64,000 bases of DNA from Planctomycetota bacterium. GTDB lineage: Bacteria > Planctomycetota > UBA1135 > JACQFD01. How positions within the stretch are numbered: the stretch's first letter is position 1; every line of letters begins with the position of its first letter. Shown here piece by piece: positions 16,869 to 26,537 of the stretch. Both the position numbers and the translations under genes were made by a program. The stretch is taken from contig JACQFD010000026.1 of NCBI GenBank assembly GCA_016200225.1, positions 1-64,000 of the forward strand, read 5' to 3'. The notes under the pieces were generated by a model, which was given only the letters and a program-made list of their open reading frames with translations, was not told where the DNA came from and searched no databases.

Positions 16869-18653
16869 CTACAAATCAAGGGAACGCGTGTCGCGTTTGT
16901 CGCGGCACTGAGCGAGGAACTGCTCCACGGTCAACGTTCCGGCATTCGCACCCGTGCGAAGGCGCACGGCGACCGAGCTGCTCTCGACTTCGCGCGGTCC
17001 GACGACCGCCATGTACGGCACCTGATCGATCTGTGCCGATTTGATGCGCGAATTCAAATTGTTGCCAGCGTCGTAAATCTTCGCGCGGAATCCTTCGAAA
17101 ACGAATTTGTCCCGGAGATTGCCGCAATGTTGAAATAAATCTTCCTTAACTGGAATAATACCAATCTGCGTCGGCGCCAGCCAGAATGGGAACCGCCCGG
17201 CGAAATGTTCGATGAGTCCGCCGACGAATCGTTCGAATGAACCGAGGACCGCGCGGTGAACCATCACGGGCCGGTGGCGCTGATTGTCGCGGCCGATGTA
17301 TTCGAGCTGGAATCGCTCCGGAAGATTAAAATCGCATTGAACCGTCGGACCCTGCCATTCCCGGCCGAGGGCATCCTTTAATTTAAAATCAATTTTCGGC
17401 CCGTAAAACGCGCCGCCGCCTTCGTCGACTTCGGTTTCGACTCCGGCCACGCGCGCGGCGCCGGAAAGCGCGCGCGTCGCATGCTCCCAAACCGCGTCTT
17501 CGCCGATCGATTTTTCGGGACGCGTCGCCAGATACGCGCGGAATTGATATCCAAACGTGCGCACGAGGAATTTTATCAATTCGAGGACGCCGGTGATTTC
17601 AGACTCGAGCTGATCGTCGGTGCAGAAAATATGAGAATCGTCCTGCGTGAACCCGCGCACTCTTAACATTCCGTGGAGCACGCCCGATCGTTCATAACGA
17701 TAAACCGTGCCCAATTCGGCGTAGCGCAGGGGCAGATCGCGATAGGAGCGGATCTGCGATTGGTAAATTTTAATATGTCCGGGACAATTCATCGGTTTCA
17801 CCCGATAATTGTGTCCGTCGATGTCCATCGGCGAATACATCAAATCGGCGTAGTTCTCGAGATGCCCCGATACTTTATATAATTCTTCGGACGCCAGATG
17901 CGGCGTGTACACGGGCTGGTATCCGCGGCGCTGGTGCTCCGACCACCAGAATTCCTCGATGACGCGCCGCGGAATGGCAAGATTCGGATGCCAAAAGATA
18001 AATCCGGGACCGACCTCGGGATGGATCGAAAACAAATCGAGCGATTTGCCGAGCGTGCGATGATCGCGTTTTTCGACTTCGACCAGGAATTGTAAATAGG
18101 CGTCGAGATCGTCTTTACTCCAAAACGCGGTGCCGTAAACGCGCGTCAGTTGTTCGCGTTTTTCGTCGCCGCGCCAGTAGGCGCCCGCGACGGTTAATAA
18201 TTTAAAAAACTGGATTTGTTTCGTATTCGCGACGTGCGGTCCTTCGCACAAATCCTGCCAGTCGCCGTGCGAATAAAACGTGATCGCCTCGCCCTGCGGA
18301 ATCCCTTCGAGGATCTCGACTTTCAAACCCTGATGCATCGCCTCGAGTCTTTTCTTAGCGTCGTCGCGGACGACGGTCGTGCAGACGAACGGCTTCGCCT
18401 CGGCGGCGATCTTGCGCATTTCGGATTCGATTCTTTTCAAATCTTCGTCGGAGATGCGCACTCCCTGCGGGAATTCGAAATCATAATAAAAACGGTGCTC
18501 AATCGACGGGCCGACGCCGAGGCGCGTTCCCGGCCAAATCCGCTGAATCGCCGACGCCATCAAATGCGCCGTCGAATGCCGAAGGGTTTCGAGCGGATAG
18601 GGGCCGGCGGCTAGCTTACGATCGAGGAACGATTCGGTCTTGGTCTCGGACAT
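16869..18653 (-). CDS. thrS: Threonyl-tRNA synthetase lacking the TGS domain
   Basis: 594 residues. It charges tRNA-Thr. The editing domain starts at once with TLRHSTAHLMASA (about 23-35), with the second half of the editing site at HGDWQDLCEGPHV; the catalytic core follows with PMNCPGHIKIY (zinc Cys), YRYERSGVLHGMLRVRGFTQDDSHIFC (motif 2) and VHRAVLGSFERF (motif 3); an HGTP anticodon-binding domain ends it. Standard bacterial ThrRS is about 640 residues and begins with a TGS domain of about 60 residues that is missing here. No start further upstream in frame restores it. TGS-less ThrRS exist in some lineages, so this need not be a defect. Confidence 0.92.
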   Translation of the reverse strand: MSETKTESFLDRKLAAGPYPLETLRHSTAHLMASAIQRIWPGTRLGVGPSIEHRFYYDFEFPQGVRISDEDLKRIESEMRKIAAEAKPFVCTTVVRDDAKKRLEAMHQGLKVEILEGIPQGEAITFYSHGDWQDLCEGPHVANTKQIQFFKLLTVAGAYWRGDEKREQLTRVYGTAFWSKDDLDAYLQFLVEVEKRDHRTLGKSLDLFSIHPEVGPGFIFWHPNLAIPRRVIEEFWWSEHQRRGYQPVYTPHLASEELYKVSGHLENYADLMYSPMDIDGHNYRVKPMNCPGHIKIYQSQIRSYRDLPLRYAELGTVYRYERSGVLHGMLRVRGFTQDDSHIFCTDDQLESEITGVLELIKFLVRTFGYQFRAYLATRPEKSIGEDAVWEHATRALSGAARVAGVETEVDEGGGAFYGPKIDFKLKDALGREWQGPTVQCDFNLPERFQLEYIGRDNQRHRPVMVHRAVLGSFERFVGGLIEHFAGRFPFWLAPTQIGIIPVKEDLFQHCGNLRDKFVFEGFRAKIYDAGNNLNSRIKSAQIDQVPYMAVVGPREVESSSVAVRLRTGANAGTLTVEQFLAQCRDKRDTRSLDL

Positions 18654-18801
18654 TTTCGGAAATGCGGAAAGTGCGCTCGAAACGAGCGCGCGAAATCTTA
18701 TGAAAATAGGCGACGCATACCAATTCGAATCGTGTTTGTGTCGAAAACGTCAAACGGATGTTTTCAAAATCAAACTCCAGAGACATCATGATTCCTTGAA
18801 A

Positions 18802-21033
18802 ATGCCGATTCAAACAATGGCCGCTCGCGCAGTCCTTGCGTTTCTGACGCTTGGCTCGTTCGTATCCGCGTTTGGAATTGCACAAAATTCGCCCGTCGGC
18901 GAATGGAAGCGGCGCGAGGGTTATGGCGTTCTCGTGGAGTCGGGGCCGCTCGGCGCGCCGGCGACGCGCAGAGAACTCGTTTGGCTCATGCGCGATTTTC
19001 ACGGGCGCATTCCGACTTCCGACTTGCTCGTATTTGTAATATCTCCCGCGGCGGGTGGTTGCGGTGCGGCCTATCGCGTCGAAATCCGCGAGGGAACGCA
19101 ACAGCCGCGGAATCTCGAACCGATGGCGTTTCACCTCGACGCCAAGAATCAGGCGTTTCGCGTCCAATCGGACGGCCAGCCTGTCGAACTCGAAAAACTG
19201 CTGGCGGCGGCGCGCGACGAAGCCGCGCAAGCGGACGCGGCGCAATCGCGGCCGGCGCCGGGCGGCGCATTTGTATTATTAAGAATACCCGATCTAAACG
19301 GATCGATCTATTTACCGTACATGCATCCGGCGACGGAGGGCTCGGAACCTTCGAACAATGCCTGCGGCGTTTTATTACAAATCGGCTCCGCGAACGGCGT
19401 CGCGCGGTCGATGCGACAGTTTGCGCGGCGCAGCGACAGCGGAGATTGGATGGTCGACTATCGCAACGAAGGCGGCCAGCCGTTAATTATACAATTACAG
19501 ATGTCGCGTCGGGATCCGCTGCCGGTGTGGGGACAGATTTTCGATTCCGAGCGCGGCGAACACACGCGTTTCCGGCTCGTCGCGCGCACGGGAACGTTTA
19601 CAAAAACGGCGTCGTTCGGACGCGTGTCCATCGTCGGCGATCCGATGCTGATCAATCCCGAATTGTTAGATCTTGTCGATTCGCAGTGGGACGCGGGGTT
19701 GCACGATCTTTGCGCCGAGGAGGCCGCCGATTCTATTTGTAAAGAACTCGGCCTCTCGCGCGCGGACGCGCGCCAGTCGCTTCAGCCGGGCGAAGTCGTG
19801 CCGTTCGGTTACGAACTATTCGCCGTCAACGCCGGCGTTGCGACGGGAGATACTACAAAAAAGAAAGTAAATGATCCAAAAAGCGGCATTTCGCCGCGCG
19901 GCGCCGTCGGCACGGTCTTCGTCGGACGCTACGAGGATCCGAAGACGCGGCTTCATTATGAAGCATGGCTCGTTCCGGGCGCGGACGAGCGCGCGCGCGA
20001 GACCGACGCGCCGAATCCGGTCGGCGAATCGCCCGGAAGACTATTATTAAGATTCGTCCTCGGCAACGCGACGTCGCGCCTGCTGGCCGACCGGGGACTA
20101 CAATTGCGCCTGGATCCCAATTGGTACAAAATCGCGGCGACGCGCGCGGCGAACGAGCGGCCGTGGCAGCCGATCGGCGGACTTGCTAACAATAAGAACG
20201 GTAAAAATAACAAAAAAGCGCCGCCTCCTCCCCCGCAGATCGCGCGGCGCGGAAGCGACGCGATCCTGATTCGCCGCGAAAACGATTTCGCCCCCGTGGC
20301 GCTCGTATTTTATAGAATTTCAGAAGACTTGCGTTCGTCCGTGCCGTTCGCGGAAGGGAGATTCGAAAACAACGGCCCCGCCGCCGTCGTGCGCCGGAGT
20401 CTGCTCGATCGCGCGAAGGATTTTTTCCTCTCGGGCGGCTTCACGGCATTTACTACAAAAAAGGGCGCGGCGTTTTTGTTAACGCGCGCGCTCGAGGAAG
20501 GCACGGTCGTCGACCGGATGGAGCACGGCTGCGGTCTCGAATTGTTAGAAGAGACGGCGCTCCCCGAGGAGCCGTGGAAACTCGCGCACGATCCGCGAAA
20601 CGGTAAGAATTCGCTTTGGGGGACGCCCGTCACGTTTTCCGTCGGACGGAATCGTTATGGAGATTCGCGCGTGTCGCGCGACGGCATCATCCGGCGCACG
20701 GACGGCGAAGAAGTGGTTGCATACGAATCGTGGGAAATCGACCGGCCGTGGTGGTCGGAAGCGATCGCGGCCTATCCGCAACAGGGCGTCGGCGTCCGAT
20801 TCCGACCGCTCGTGCACGGCAAATTAAACGATGTCGACGCCAATGGTAATGTTCAGGATGATGATATATTACCATTCGAGCCGCCTCCCCCGCCGCCGCA
20901 GCCAAAGGGCAACCCCGTGACGCCGCGTCCGACGCCGTCGCCCGCGAAGCCAAAACCGAAACCGCAAAACGGAAATCCCAAGCCGCCGGCTCCGCCGCCG
21001 CCGACTCCAAGCGGGCCAAAGACGGGCGGTTAG
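18802..21033 (+). CDS. Large secreted protein of unknown function with a Pro-rich tail
   Basis: 743 residues from ATG 18802. The frame is open back to 18640, but 18802 gives a proper signal peptide (MPIQTMAARAVLAFLTLGS, then SAFGIAQ) and avoids overlapping thrS; a second ATG at 18817 would also work. No known domain was recognised. It is rich in beta-type segments and polar residues. The C-terminal 60 residues are a Pro-rich linker with repeated PPP runs and Lys-Pro motifs (20870-21030), which may span or bind the wall. The gene after it (21144) also encodes an exported protein. Confidence 0.6.
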   Translation: MPIQTMAARAVLAFLTLGSFVSAFGIAQNSPVGEWKRREGYGVLVESGPLGAPATRRELVWLMRDFHGRIPTSDLLVFVISPAAGGCGAAYRVEIREGTQQPRNLEPMAFHLDAKNQAFRVQSDGQPVELEKLLAAARDEAAQADAAQSRPAPGGAFVLLRIPDLNGSIYLPYMHPATEGSEPSNNACGVLLQIGSANGVARSMRQFARRSDSGDWMVDYRNEGGQPLIIQLQMSRRDPLPVWGQIFDSERGEHTRFRLVARTGTFTKTASFGRVSIVGDPMLINPELLDLVDSQWDAGLHDLCAEEAADSICKELGLSRADARQSLQPGEVVPFGYELFAVNAGVATGDTTKKKVNDPKSGISPRGAVGTVFVGRYEDPKTRLHYEAWLVPGADERARETDAPNPVGESPGRLLLRFVLGNATSRLLADRGLQLRLDPNWYKIAATRAANERPWQPIGGLANNKNGKNNKKAPPPPPQIARRGSDAILIRRENDFAPVALVFYRISEDLRSSVPFAEGRFENNGPAAVVRRSLLDRAKDFFLSGGFTAFTTKKGAAFLLTRALEEGTVVDRMEHGCGLELLEETALPEEPWKLAHDPRNGKNSLWGTPVTFSVGRNRYGDSRVSRDGIIRRTDGEEVVAYESWEIDRPWWSEAIAAYPQQGVGVRFRPLVHGKLNDVDANGNVQDDDILPFEPPPPPPQPKGNPVTPRPTPSPAKPKPKPQNGNPKPPAPPPPTPSGPKTGG

Positions 21034-21143
21034 CAATCATCGGCCCGCGTCGAGGGGGACGCGCGCGGAGGCGATCCGACGCTACAACTGGCGCGTCGTG
21101 GAATCCGGTGTAGTCTTTTTGACACAACCCCTTTTTTGAATCC

Positions 21144-21689
21144 ATGACGACCCGAATCCAAAATATTAAAATCACCGCGGCGGCGCTGCTCTTTGGCGCC
21201 GCGCTCGCGCTCACCGCCTCCGCCGATATTATTAAACTAAAGAACGGCGACACGCTCGAAGGAATCGTTATTTCCAACGACAAGAATTATGTAGTTATAC
21301 AAATGCCGTCGGGCGAAATGGGCCTCGACGCGACGTTCGTCGATTCGATCGATAAAGAAAAAGGACCGCGCAGCGCGGGCGATCTCGCAAAGATTCGCGA
21401 CGCCTCGAACGCGCGCCTCGAAAGCGAGAACAGCGAACGCGAAGCCTCCTTCGCGCGCACGCGAGCCGTCGTCGCGGCCGACGCCGCCGCGCGCCGCGAT
21501 CATGTTACAAATACGGACGAACCAACCAATGCGCCCGCGCCGACCACAGTGAGCGAACGCATGAGCGCCCTCGACGATGCGCTCTCGCAAGTCCCCCGCA
21601 AACGCGACCGCGAGAAACTGCGCCGATTATTATTAAACTTCTATTTCGGCGGCGGTGTTTACGATCCGGTGTTAAGAATCGCGAGGTGA
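21144..21689 (+). CDS. Small exported protein of unknown function
   Basis: 181 residues. Residues 1-28 are a signal peptide ending in TASA; residues 29-65 are a short beta-rich domain beginning DIIKLKNGDTLEGIVI, a pattern seen at the start of several exported planctomycete proteins (a small SH3- or Sm-like barrel is possible). Residues 70-150 are charged and helical with a probable coiled coil. Function unknown. It lies 110 bases after the large secreted protein on the same strand. Confidence 0.6.
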   Translation: MTTRIQNIKITAAALLFGAALALTASADIIKLKNGDTLEGIVISNDKNYVVIQMPSGEMGLDATFVDSIDKEKGPRSAGDLAKIRDASNARLESENSEREASFARTRAVVAADAAARRDHVTNTDEPTNAPAPTTVSERMSALDDALSQVPRKRDREKLRRLLLNFYFGGGVYDPVLRIAR

Positions 21690-21760
21690 TCGCTTTGTAA
21701 CATTGAATTTTAGTCGATATGAATCGCCAGAACGCTCTCATTATCAAAGCAGCAGATGTG

Positions 21761-22333
21761 TCAACTCGTTGGATTTTCCTTCTTTTTAAATATTACACCG
21801 CATCGATGACAAAACCATTCATTTTCCCATTGACGACGTAGTTCAGGCCATTCGTGAGCATTAAAATCACTGACACGTCGCCAGTGATATGCTGCAAATA
21901 ATAAAATACAAATTGCGCCGCAGCAAATTATTATAAGTATCGGCAGTTTAATCATAATTTCAAAAGCAAATGCGAGCAGAGGCACAACCGGCACCAATGT
22001 CGCCAACCACATGAGCCTGGCATCAAAAATCGACATGCGAGCCGGCGGCGCCGCCATTTCGGCAAGGAATGTTGTATCTACTCCGCTACTACTACCTACG
22101 AACGGAATTATCTCTACTCCTTCGATTCCTGACCCAACCGAAAGTCCCAGGAAGTCGCCGCGACGTGCGGATTTTCCGCTCATATAAACAATAGATAATT
22201 TCTGTATCGATTCGGACGAACACTTCGGACATCGGTCGGGAAATGTCATTTGAACAAAGTATAAATAAAGATTCGCTTCGAATCGATGTGGATGCAATGC
22301 TAGCGGCGCTCTGGAATTCGTGCAATACGTCAC
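21761..22333 (-). CDS. Zinc-ribbon membrane protein of unknown function
   Basis: Up to 190 residues. Two CxxC pairs, CPKC near the N-terminus and CHRC near the C-terminus, could form one zinc site; between them are two hydrophobic helices (about 107-125 and 129-148). The start is uncertain: a GTG at 22333 overlaps the panE stop by four bases (GTGA), which suggests coupling, while ATG at 22249 would start just before the first CxxC. The codon use of the extra 28 residues is like the rest. No enzyme motif is seen. Confidence 0.5.
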   Translation of the reverse strand: MTYCTNSRAPLALHPHRFEANLYLYFVQMTFPDRCPKCSSESIQKLSIVYMSGKSARRGDFLGLSVGSGIEGVEIIPFVGSSSGVDTTFLAEMAAPPARMSIFDARLMWLATLVPVVPLLAFAFEIMIKLPILIIICCGAICILLFAAYHWRRVSDFNAHEWPELRRQWENEWFCHRCGVIFKKKENPTS

Positions 22334-23268
22334 GATTTGTTCGAGCGCCGCGTCAATTCCGCGTACAAACTCTTCAGCCGCGGAGTCTGAATTTGTAGCT
22401 TTTCCGCCACCGGCAACAGCCGCCCTACCTGCCAGTCGAGTTCCGATTTGCCGCCCGCCGCGAGATCGCGTTGCAACGACGGAATGGAGGCCCCTGGAAC
22501 TCTTAGTATCGCTTCCATTGTTTTCGCTTCGGATGTCGCCGGAATCGGAGCGCCGCTTGCTCGTCCGATACTAATAATCTCCGCAACAAGTTCCGCGAGA
22601 ACCTGCTGTTTCTCCGGCGTATTCCGCAACTCTCCAATCGTTGCATTCGCGGCGGCGCCGGCAACTCCAACGCTTGCTACAAATGCGAGTTTCTCCCAGA
22701 TCGCGACGCGGATATTTGTGGAAATGGTCGCGCGAATCCGCGCGGCGCGAAACGCCTCGGCGGCCGCGTCAACAATCTTAATATTTGTATCGTCAAGCGC
22801 CTGCATCTCGATCGATGGGTCCATGGCGGTGTGGCGGATGACGCCCGGTTCGACGACCGCGCTGACCACGCGGCAAATCGCGCCGATGATCCGCCGCGCC
22901 CCAAGCGCCTCCACGGCGTCGTCCACCGCGAATGCCCCATTCAAGATTGATAATATTAATCCTGAATAGCCCGTTGCCCGTGACAATTCCCCGCAGATCG
23001 CGGAATAGTCATATCCTTTCACCGCGACGATCGCGATCGCGTTGCCTGTCAGTTCAGATATATTACTTATGACCGTCGGTTTCGGAATCGTAAACTGTCC
23101 AAGAATGCTATCCACGCGCAATCCGCGCGTCGTGAGCGCGTCGTACGTCCTTCCGCGAACGACAAAGATTACTCGATGGCCCGCATCCGCGAGCAGCGCG
23201 CCGAGCAAACCGCCCACCGCGCCGGCGCCGATCATAATAAAATTACGCTCGGGGTTTTCGTTCGTCAT
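22330..23268 (-). CDS. panE: 2-dehydropantoate 2-reductase (PanE/ApbA family)
   Basis: 312 residues. NADPH-binding glycine motif at the N-terminus (IMIGAGAVGGLLGALL), the family's AIVAVKGYD strand and helix, and a C-terminal helical domain in which WEKLAF supplies the catalytic Lys. It reduces ketopantoate to pantoate for coenzyme A synthesis. No other pan gene is near, and paralogues of PanE with other substrates exist, so the precise reaction is probable and not proven. A TATAGT -10-like hexamer sits 10-20 bases before the start on the minus strand. Confidence 0.75.
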   Translation of the reverse strand: MTNENPERNFIMIGAGAVGGLLGALLADAGHRVIFVVRGRTYDALTTRGLRVDSILGQFTIPKPTVISNISELTGNAIAIVAVKGYDYSAICGELSRATGYSGLILSILNGAFAVDDAVEALGARRIIGAICRVVSAVVEPGVIRHTAMDPSIEMQALDDTNIKIVDAAAEAFRAARIRATISTNIRVAIWEKLAFVASVGVAGAAANATIGELRNTPEKQQVLAELVAEIISIGRASGAPIPATSEAKTMEAILRVPGASIPSLQRDLAAGGKSELDWQVGRLLPVAEKLQIQTPRLKSLYAELTRRSNKS

Positions 23269-23445
23269 GCCTCGACACTATAATGCTGGCTGTCCGCGGC
23301 CCGAAGAGTAGTTGGCTCGACCCAATGGGTCTTTCCACGTTGCGCGGGCTCAGTTGCGCGCTCTGGGGCAACGATTTTGGTCAATCCAAGGGCTCCTGTT
23401 ACGCGCTTAACCGTCGTTCCTACACTGGATTACAGTATAACTTGC

Positions 23446-23470
23446 AAAATAGAAGTTCAACTTCTATTTT
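23446..23470. promoter_or_regulatory. 11-bp perfect palindrome before the DUF4143 ATPase start
   Basis: AAAATAGAAGT, then TCA, then ACTTCTATTTT, perfectly symmetric. It ends six bases before the ATG at 23477 and so covers the ribosome-binding region; it could be an operator for self-control or an RNA hairpin hiding the start. No regulator gene is next to it. Confidence 0.55.
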
Positions 23471-23476
23471 ACTGGC

Positions 23477-24664
23477 ATGTTTTCACGAACTCTGGAGTCG
23501 GCGGCCCACGAGGCCGCGGCCATGTTCCCCGTAGTGACCGTAACCGGTCCGCGCCAATCGGGAAAGACTACTTTTTGCAAGTCCGTGTTCCCGAAGAAAC
23601 CGTATGTCTCGCTGGAAGATCATACAATTCGCGACGAGGCCGTCCGCGATCCGAACGGCTTCCTGCGACAATTTAAGAACGGAGCCATTCTCGATGAAAT
23701 ACAAAACGCGCCACAAATCACCTCCGATCTGCAAGTCCTCGTCGACGATCATAAGAAAAATGGCGAATGGATTCTCACCGGTTCGCAAAATCTTATTGTA
23801 ACAGCGGCCACTTCGCAGTCATTGGCCGGAAGGACTGCAATGCTAACGTTGCTTCCGCTATCGTTCGAAGAGATGACGGGCGGCAAGAAGCCTCCGCGCG
23901 ATTTGTATGAAACGCTCTTTCGCGGATCCTATCCCGCTGTTCTTGACCGGAAGCTCGATCCCGAGACATGGTATATGAATTATGTTTCGACGTATCTCGA
24001 TCGCGACGTCCGCCAGATCATTAATATTGGCAATCAGATCGCATTCAAGACATTCACGGGTCTCTGCGCGGGTCGAACGTCCCAACTCTTCAACGCATCG
24101 TCGCTCGCGTCCGATTGCGGGGTCTCCTATCACACGATTCAATCGTGGCTCTCGGCCCTGGAAGCGAGCTATCTGGTATTTCGCCTGCCGCCGTACTCTT
24201 CCAATGTAAATAAACGCCTCACGAAATCTCCAAAGTTACATTTCTTCGACACGGGACTCATTTGTCATTTATTACGAATCAACGATCCGGAACAACTGCG
24301 ACGCCACCCCCTGCGCGGCCCGATCTTCGAAACATGGGTCGCATCGGAAATACATAAATACATCGAACATCGCGGGCGCAGGCCCCATTGTTTTTTTTAT
24401 CGCGAACACGCCGGCCGTGAACTGGATTTACTGATCGATACCGGCGCGTCCGTGGCTGCCGTCGAGGTCAAATCGGGCGAGACGGCCACCGCGGACTCCT
24501 TTCATTCACTCCATGCGTTCGCGCAATTACATGCGAAAGACGCGCTGGCGCGCGGCCCGCTCGACTCTTTACTGATCTACGGCGGCGATCAGGAACAATC
24601 CATGGGCGGCGCCCGGGTGCTTCCGTGGTTCTTGATCGATAAGTATAAATGGCTTCAGCGGTAG
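23477..24664 (+). CDS. AAA-type ATPase with a C-terminal DUF4143 domain
   Basis: 395 residues. Walker A is GPRQSGKT (24-31); Walker B is AILDEIQ (Asp73-Glu74); a sensor-like ILTGSQN follows, then a winged-helix region and the DUF4143 domain (from about 205). The C-terminal part has a D-x(n)-E-x-K arrangement (LDLLIDTGAS then AAVEVKSG), the mark of the PD-(D/E)xK-like fold found at the end of this family. These stand-alone ATPases are common in archaea, Bacteroidota and many candidate phyla; their role is unclear and some are suspected to be mobile. The palindrome just upstream and the convergent neighbour make it a single-gene unit. Confidence 0.85.
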   Translation: MFSRTLESAAHEAAAMFPVVTVTGPRQSGKTTFCKSVFPKKPYVSLEDHTIRDEAVRDPNGFLRQFKNGAILDEIQNAPQITSDLQVLVDDHKKNGEWILTGSQNLIVTAATSQSLAGRTAMLTLLPLSFEEMTGGKKPPRDLYETLFRGSYPAVLDRKLDPETWYMNYVSTYLDRDVRQIINIGNQIAFKTFTGLCAGRTSQLFNASSLASDCGVSYHTIQSWLSALEASYLVFRLPPYSSNVNKRLTKSPKLHFFDTGLICHLLRINDPEQLRRHPLRGPIFETWVASEIHKYIEHRGRRPHCFFYREHAGRELDLLIDTGASVAAVEVKSGETATADSFHSLHAFAQLHAKDALARGPLDSLLIYGGDQEQSMGGARVLPWFLIDKYKWLQR

Positions 24665-24715
24665 CGTCCGTATGTCGATATTATTAATATATTAAACCCA
24701 AACGATCGCCTGCTG

Positions 24716-25567
24716 TTACTTTTCCGGGGGTTTTTCCCCCGGCCGCGACGCGGCGGCGGCGGATTTATCAAATTCTTCGATCGTGTCGGCTGCGCGTTTT
24801 TCGTAAGGAGCGAGAATGCCGCCGGCGAGCGGGTCGGTTTCGACGATCTGCCATTTCGGTTTCGTGTCGACGAGGTGGCGAAGGCGTTTGACGACATTTT
24901 CCTTTTCTTTATGATCGCGCGCGGAATTGTAAGCATCGAGCAGCGCGACGTAATCGGCTTTGCGGCGGTTGATGCCGAAGTGGTCGGCCGATTTCTTGCG
25001 CGCCGTGCCCATGGGATCGGCCGATTTGTCATTTTTAATATCAAATTTCTCGACGCGCGTTAATTGATAATTTTTCTTTCCTTTTTCGCGTTCCAATACG
25101 AAAAGTCCGGTGAACGGAGTGTCGAATTCGTGCTTGGGCTCGCTCAGAATCTGGCGGGACTCCTTGCCGTTGATGTCTTTCGCGGATTGTAAATTAAATG
25201 AACAATTCACGGACTTGCCTTTCACGTCGCCGTGCATCGAGTCGGTGACCGCGATGTCGCCCGTGCATTCCAATTTATAAAATACAGTTCCGAAGTTCAC
25301 GATTTTGAGGTTGCCGAGTCCAGAATCGCCCTCGATGCGTTCCCGCTTCCCTTCGTTAAATTTACTGATCGTTCCGAACACGACGGCGACGGCCGGCCTC
25401 GCGAGGTCCTCCGAAAAGTCTACAAATCCACCGCCGAGCAGCGTCCCCGCCTGCTTGGCGAGTCCCGGCGGCAGTTTGAAACCGGGCGGAATCCCGCCGT
25501 CCTGCGGCAAACCGTTGAACGAAGTCGCCGCGAGCGCCAATGCAACAAAAAACGTTTTTTTTATCAT
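24716..25567 (-). CDS. Exported protein of unknown function, last gene of the dcw run
   Basis: 283 residues. Residues 1-20 are a signal peptide; the mature start is PQDGGIPPGFKLPPG. Residues 60-170 are beta-rich and include FYKLECTGDIAV and FTGLFVLEREKGK; the C-terminal part is helical and charged and ends with Lys-Pro repeats. No family was recognised. It begins five bases after the murB stop on the minus strand, so it shares the cell-wall transcript, at the position where ddl or ftsQ is found in many bacteria. It has no FtsQ POTRA or membrane-anchor pattern, so it should not be called FtsQ. Confidence 0.55.
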   Translation of the reverse strand: MIKKTFFVALALAATSFNGLPQDGGIPPGFKLPPGLAKQAGTLLGGGFVDFSEDLARPAVAVVFGTISKFNEGKRERIEGDSGLGNLKIVNFGTVFYKLECTGDIAVTDSMHGDVKGKSVNCSFNLQSAKDINGKESRQILSEPKHEFDTPFTGLFVLEREKGKKNYQLTRVEKFDIKNDKSADPMGTARKKSADHFGINRRKADYVALLDAYNSARDHKEKENVVKRLRHLVDTKPKWQIVETDPLAGGILAPYEKRAADTIEEFDKSAAAASRPGEKPPEK

Positions 25568-25571
25568 GGGT

Positions 25572-26537
25572 TCACCAAATCTTAACTTCGGTTTCGAGCG
25601 TCACGCCGTGTTCCTTCGCCACGCGCTGGCGCACATGGTCGATGAGCGCCAGCGCATCGGAGCTCGCGCCGCCGCCGATATTAATAAAATAATTCGCATG
25701 TTTTCGCGACACTTCGACGCCACCTATACGGGCGCCCTTGAGTCCGGTTTGTTCAATCAATTTCGCGGCGCTCGACTTTCTGCCGTCGGCGCCGATTGGA
25801 TTCTTAAAGATACATCCCGCGGACGGTTCCGTTACAGGCTGGGCCGCATTCTTTTCGAGCAGATGCTCGCGCGTCGTCGCGACAATCGCCTTCGGATCGC
25901 CCGGTTTGAGCGAAAGCGTCGCTTCGAGAACCAGCACGCGCCCGAGATTCGAGTCGCGGTATCGGGGATTCATTTCGGCGCGGGAAAGCGTCCGCACTTC
26001 GCCGGTTTCGAGACTACAAATCGTCACCGTTTCGACGACGTCGAAAATCTCGCCCCAGCGGCCGCCCGCGTTCATTGCGATCGCGCCGCCGATCTGCGCG
26101 GGCACGCCGATGATGCCCTCGACGCCCGAGAGGCCCGACCTGGCGGCATCATTTACAAAACCGACGAGCGGCGTTCCGGCCCAAAGGTAATATTTATTAT
26201 CTTCGCGGATCGCGCGCCGCATGCGCGATGTACATAAAACGACGGCGTCGACGCCCGCGTCGTTTACTAACAAATTCGAACCGTTGCCGAGAATGCGGAG
26301 CGGCACTTCGCGTTCGAGCGCCCGGCGCACGACCTCCGCCGCGCTTTCCGGATCGAGCGGCTCGACGAGCACGCGCGCCGGGCCGCCGATGCGAAATGTT
26401 GTCAAATCCGACATCGGCACGTCGGTGCGCACGCCGCCCGACGCGGCGCGTTTTCCCGCGTCCGCGCCCTGCAATTTTAGTAATTTAACTTTTGTCGGCT
26501 CGTCGAACCAACAGGTCGGCCACTCGATCGACATCAC
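25572..26537 (-). CDS. murB: UDP-N-acetylenolpyruvoylglucosamine reductase
   Basis: 321 residues. MurB makes UDP-MurNAc using FAD and NADPH. The FAD domain starts at TTFRIGGPARVLV (about 45-57) with GNGSNLLV and the GVPAQIGGAIAMNAGGRWG loop; the proton donor Ser is in EPSAGCIFKNP and the final Glu lies in GVTLETEV. The chosen start overlaps murC by 53 bases; MMS gives two adjacent ATGs, and the next in-frame ATG (26414) would begin right at the FAD-binding motif and is too short. The overlap means strict coupling with murC. Confidence 0.92.
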   Translation of the reverse strand: MMSIEWPTCWFDEPTKVKLLKLQGADAGKRAASGGVRTDVPMSDLTTFRIGGPARVLVEPLDPESAAEVVRRALEREVPLRILGNGSNLLVNDAGVDAVVLCTSRMRRAIREDNKYYLWAGTPLVGFVNDAARSGLSGVEGIIGVPAQIGGAIAMNAGGRWGEIFDVVETVTICSLETGEVRTLSRAEMNPRYRDSNLGRVLVLEATLSLKPGDPKAIVATTREHLLEKNAAQPVTEPSAGCIFKNPIGADGRKSSAAKLIEQTGLKGARIGGVEVSRKHANYFINIGGGASSDALALIDHVRQRVAKEHGVTLETEVKIW

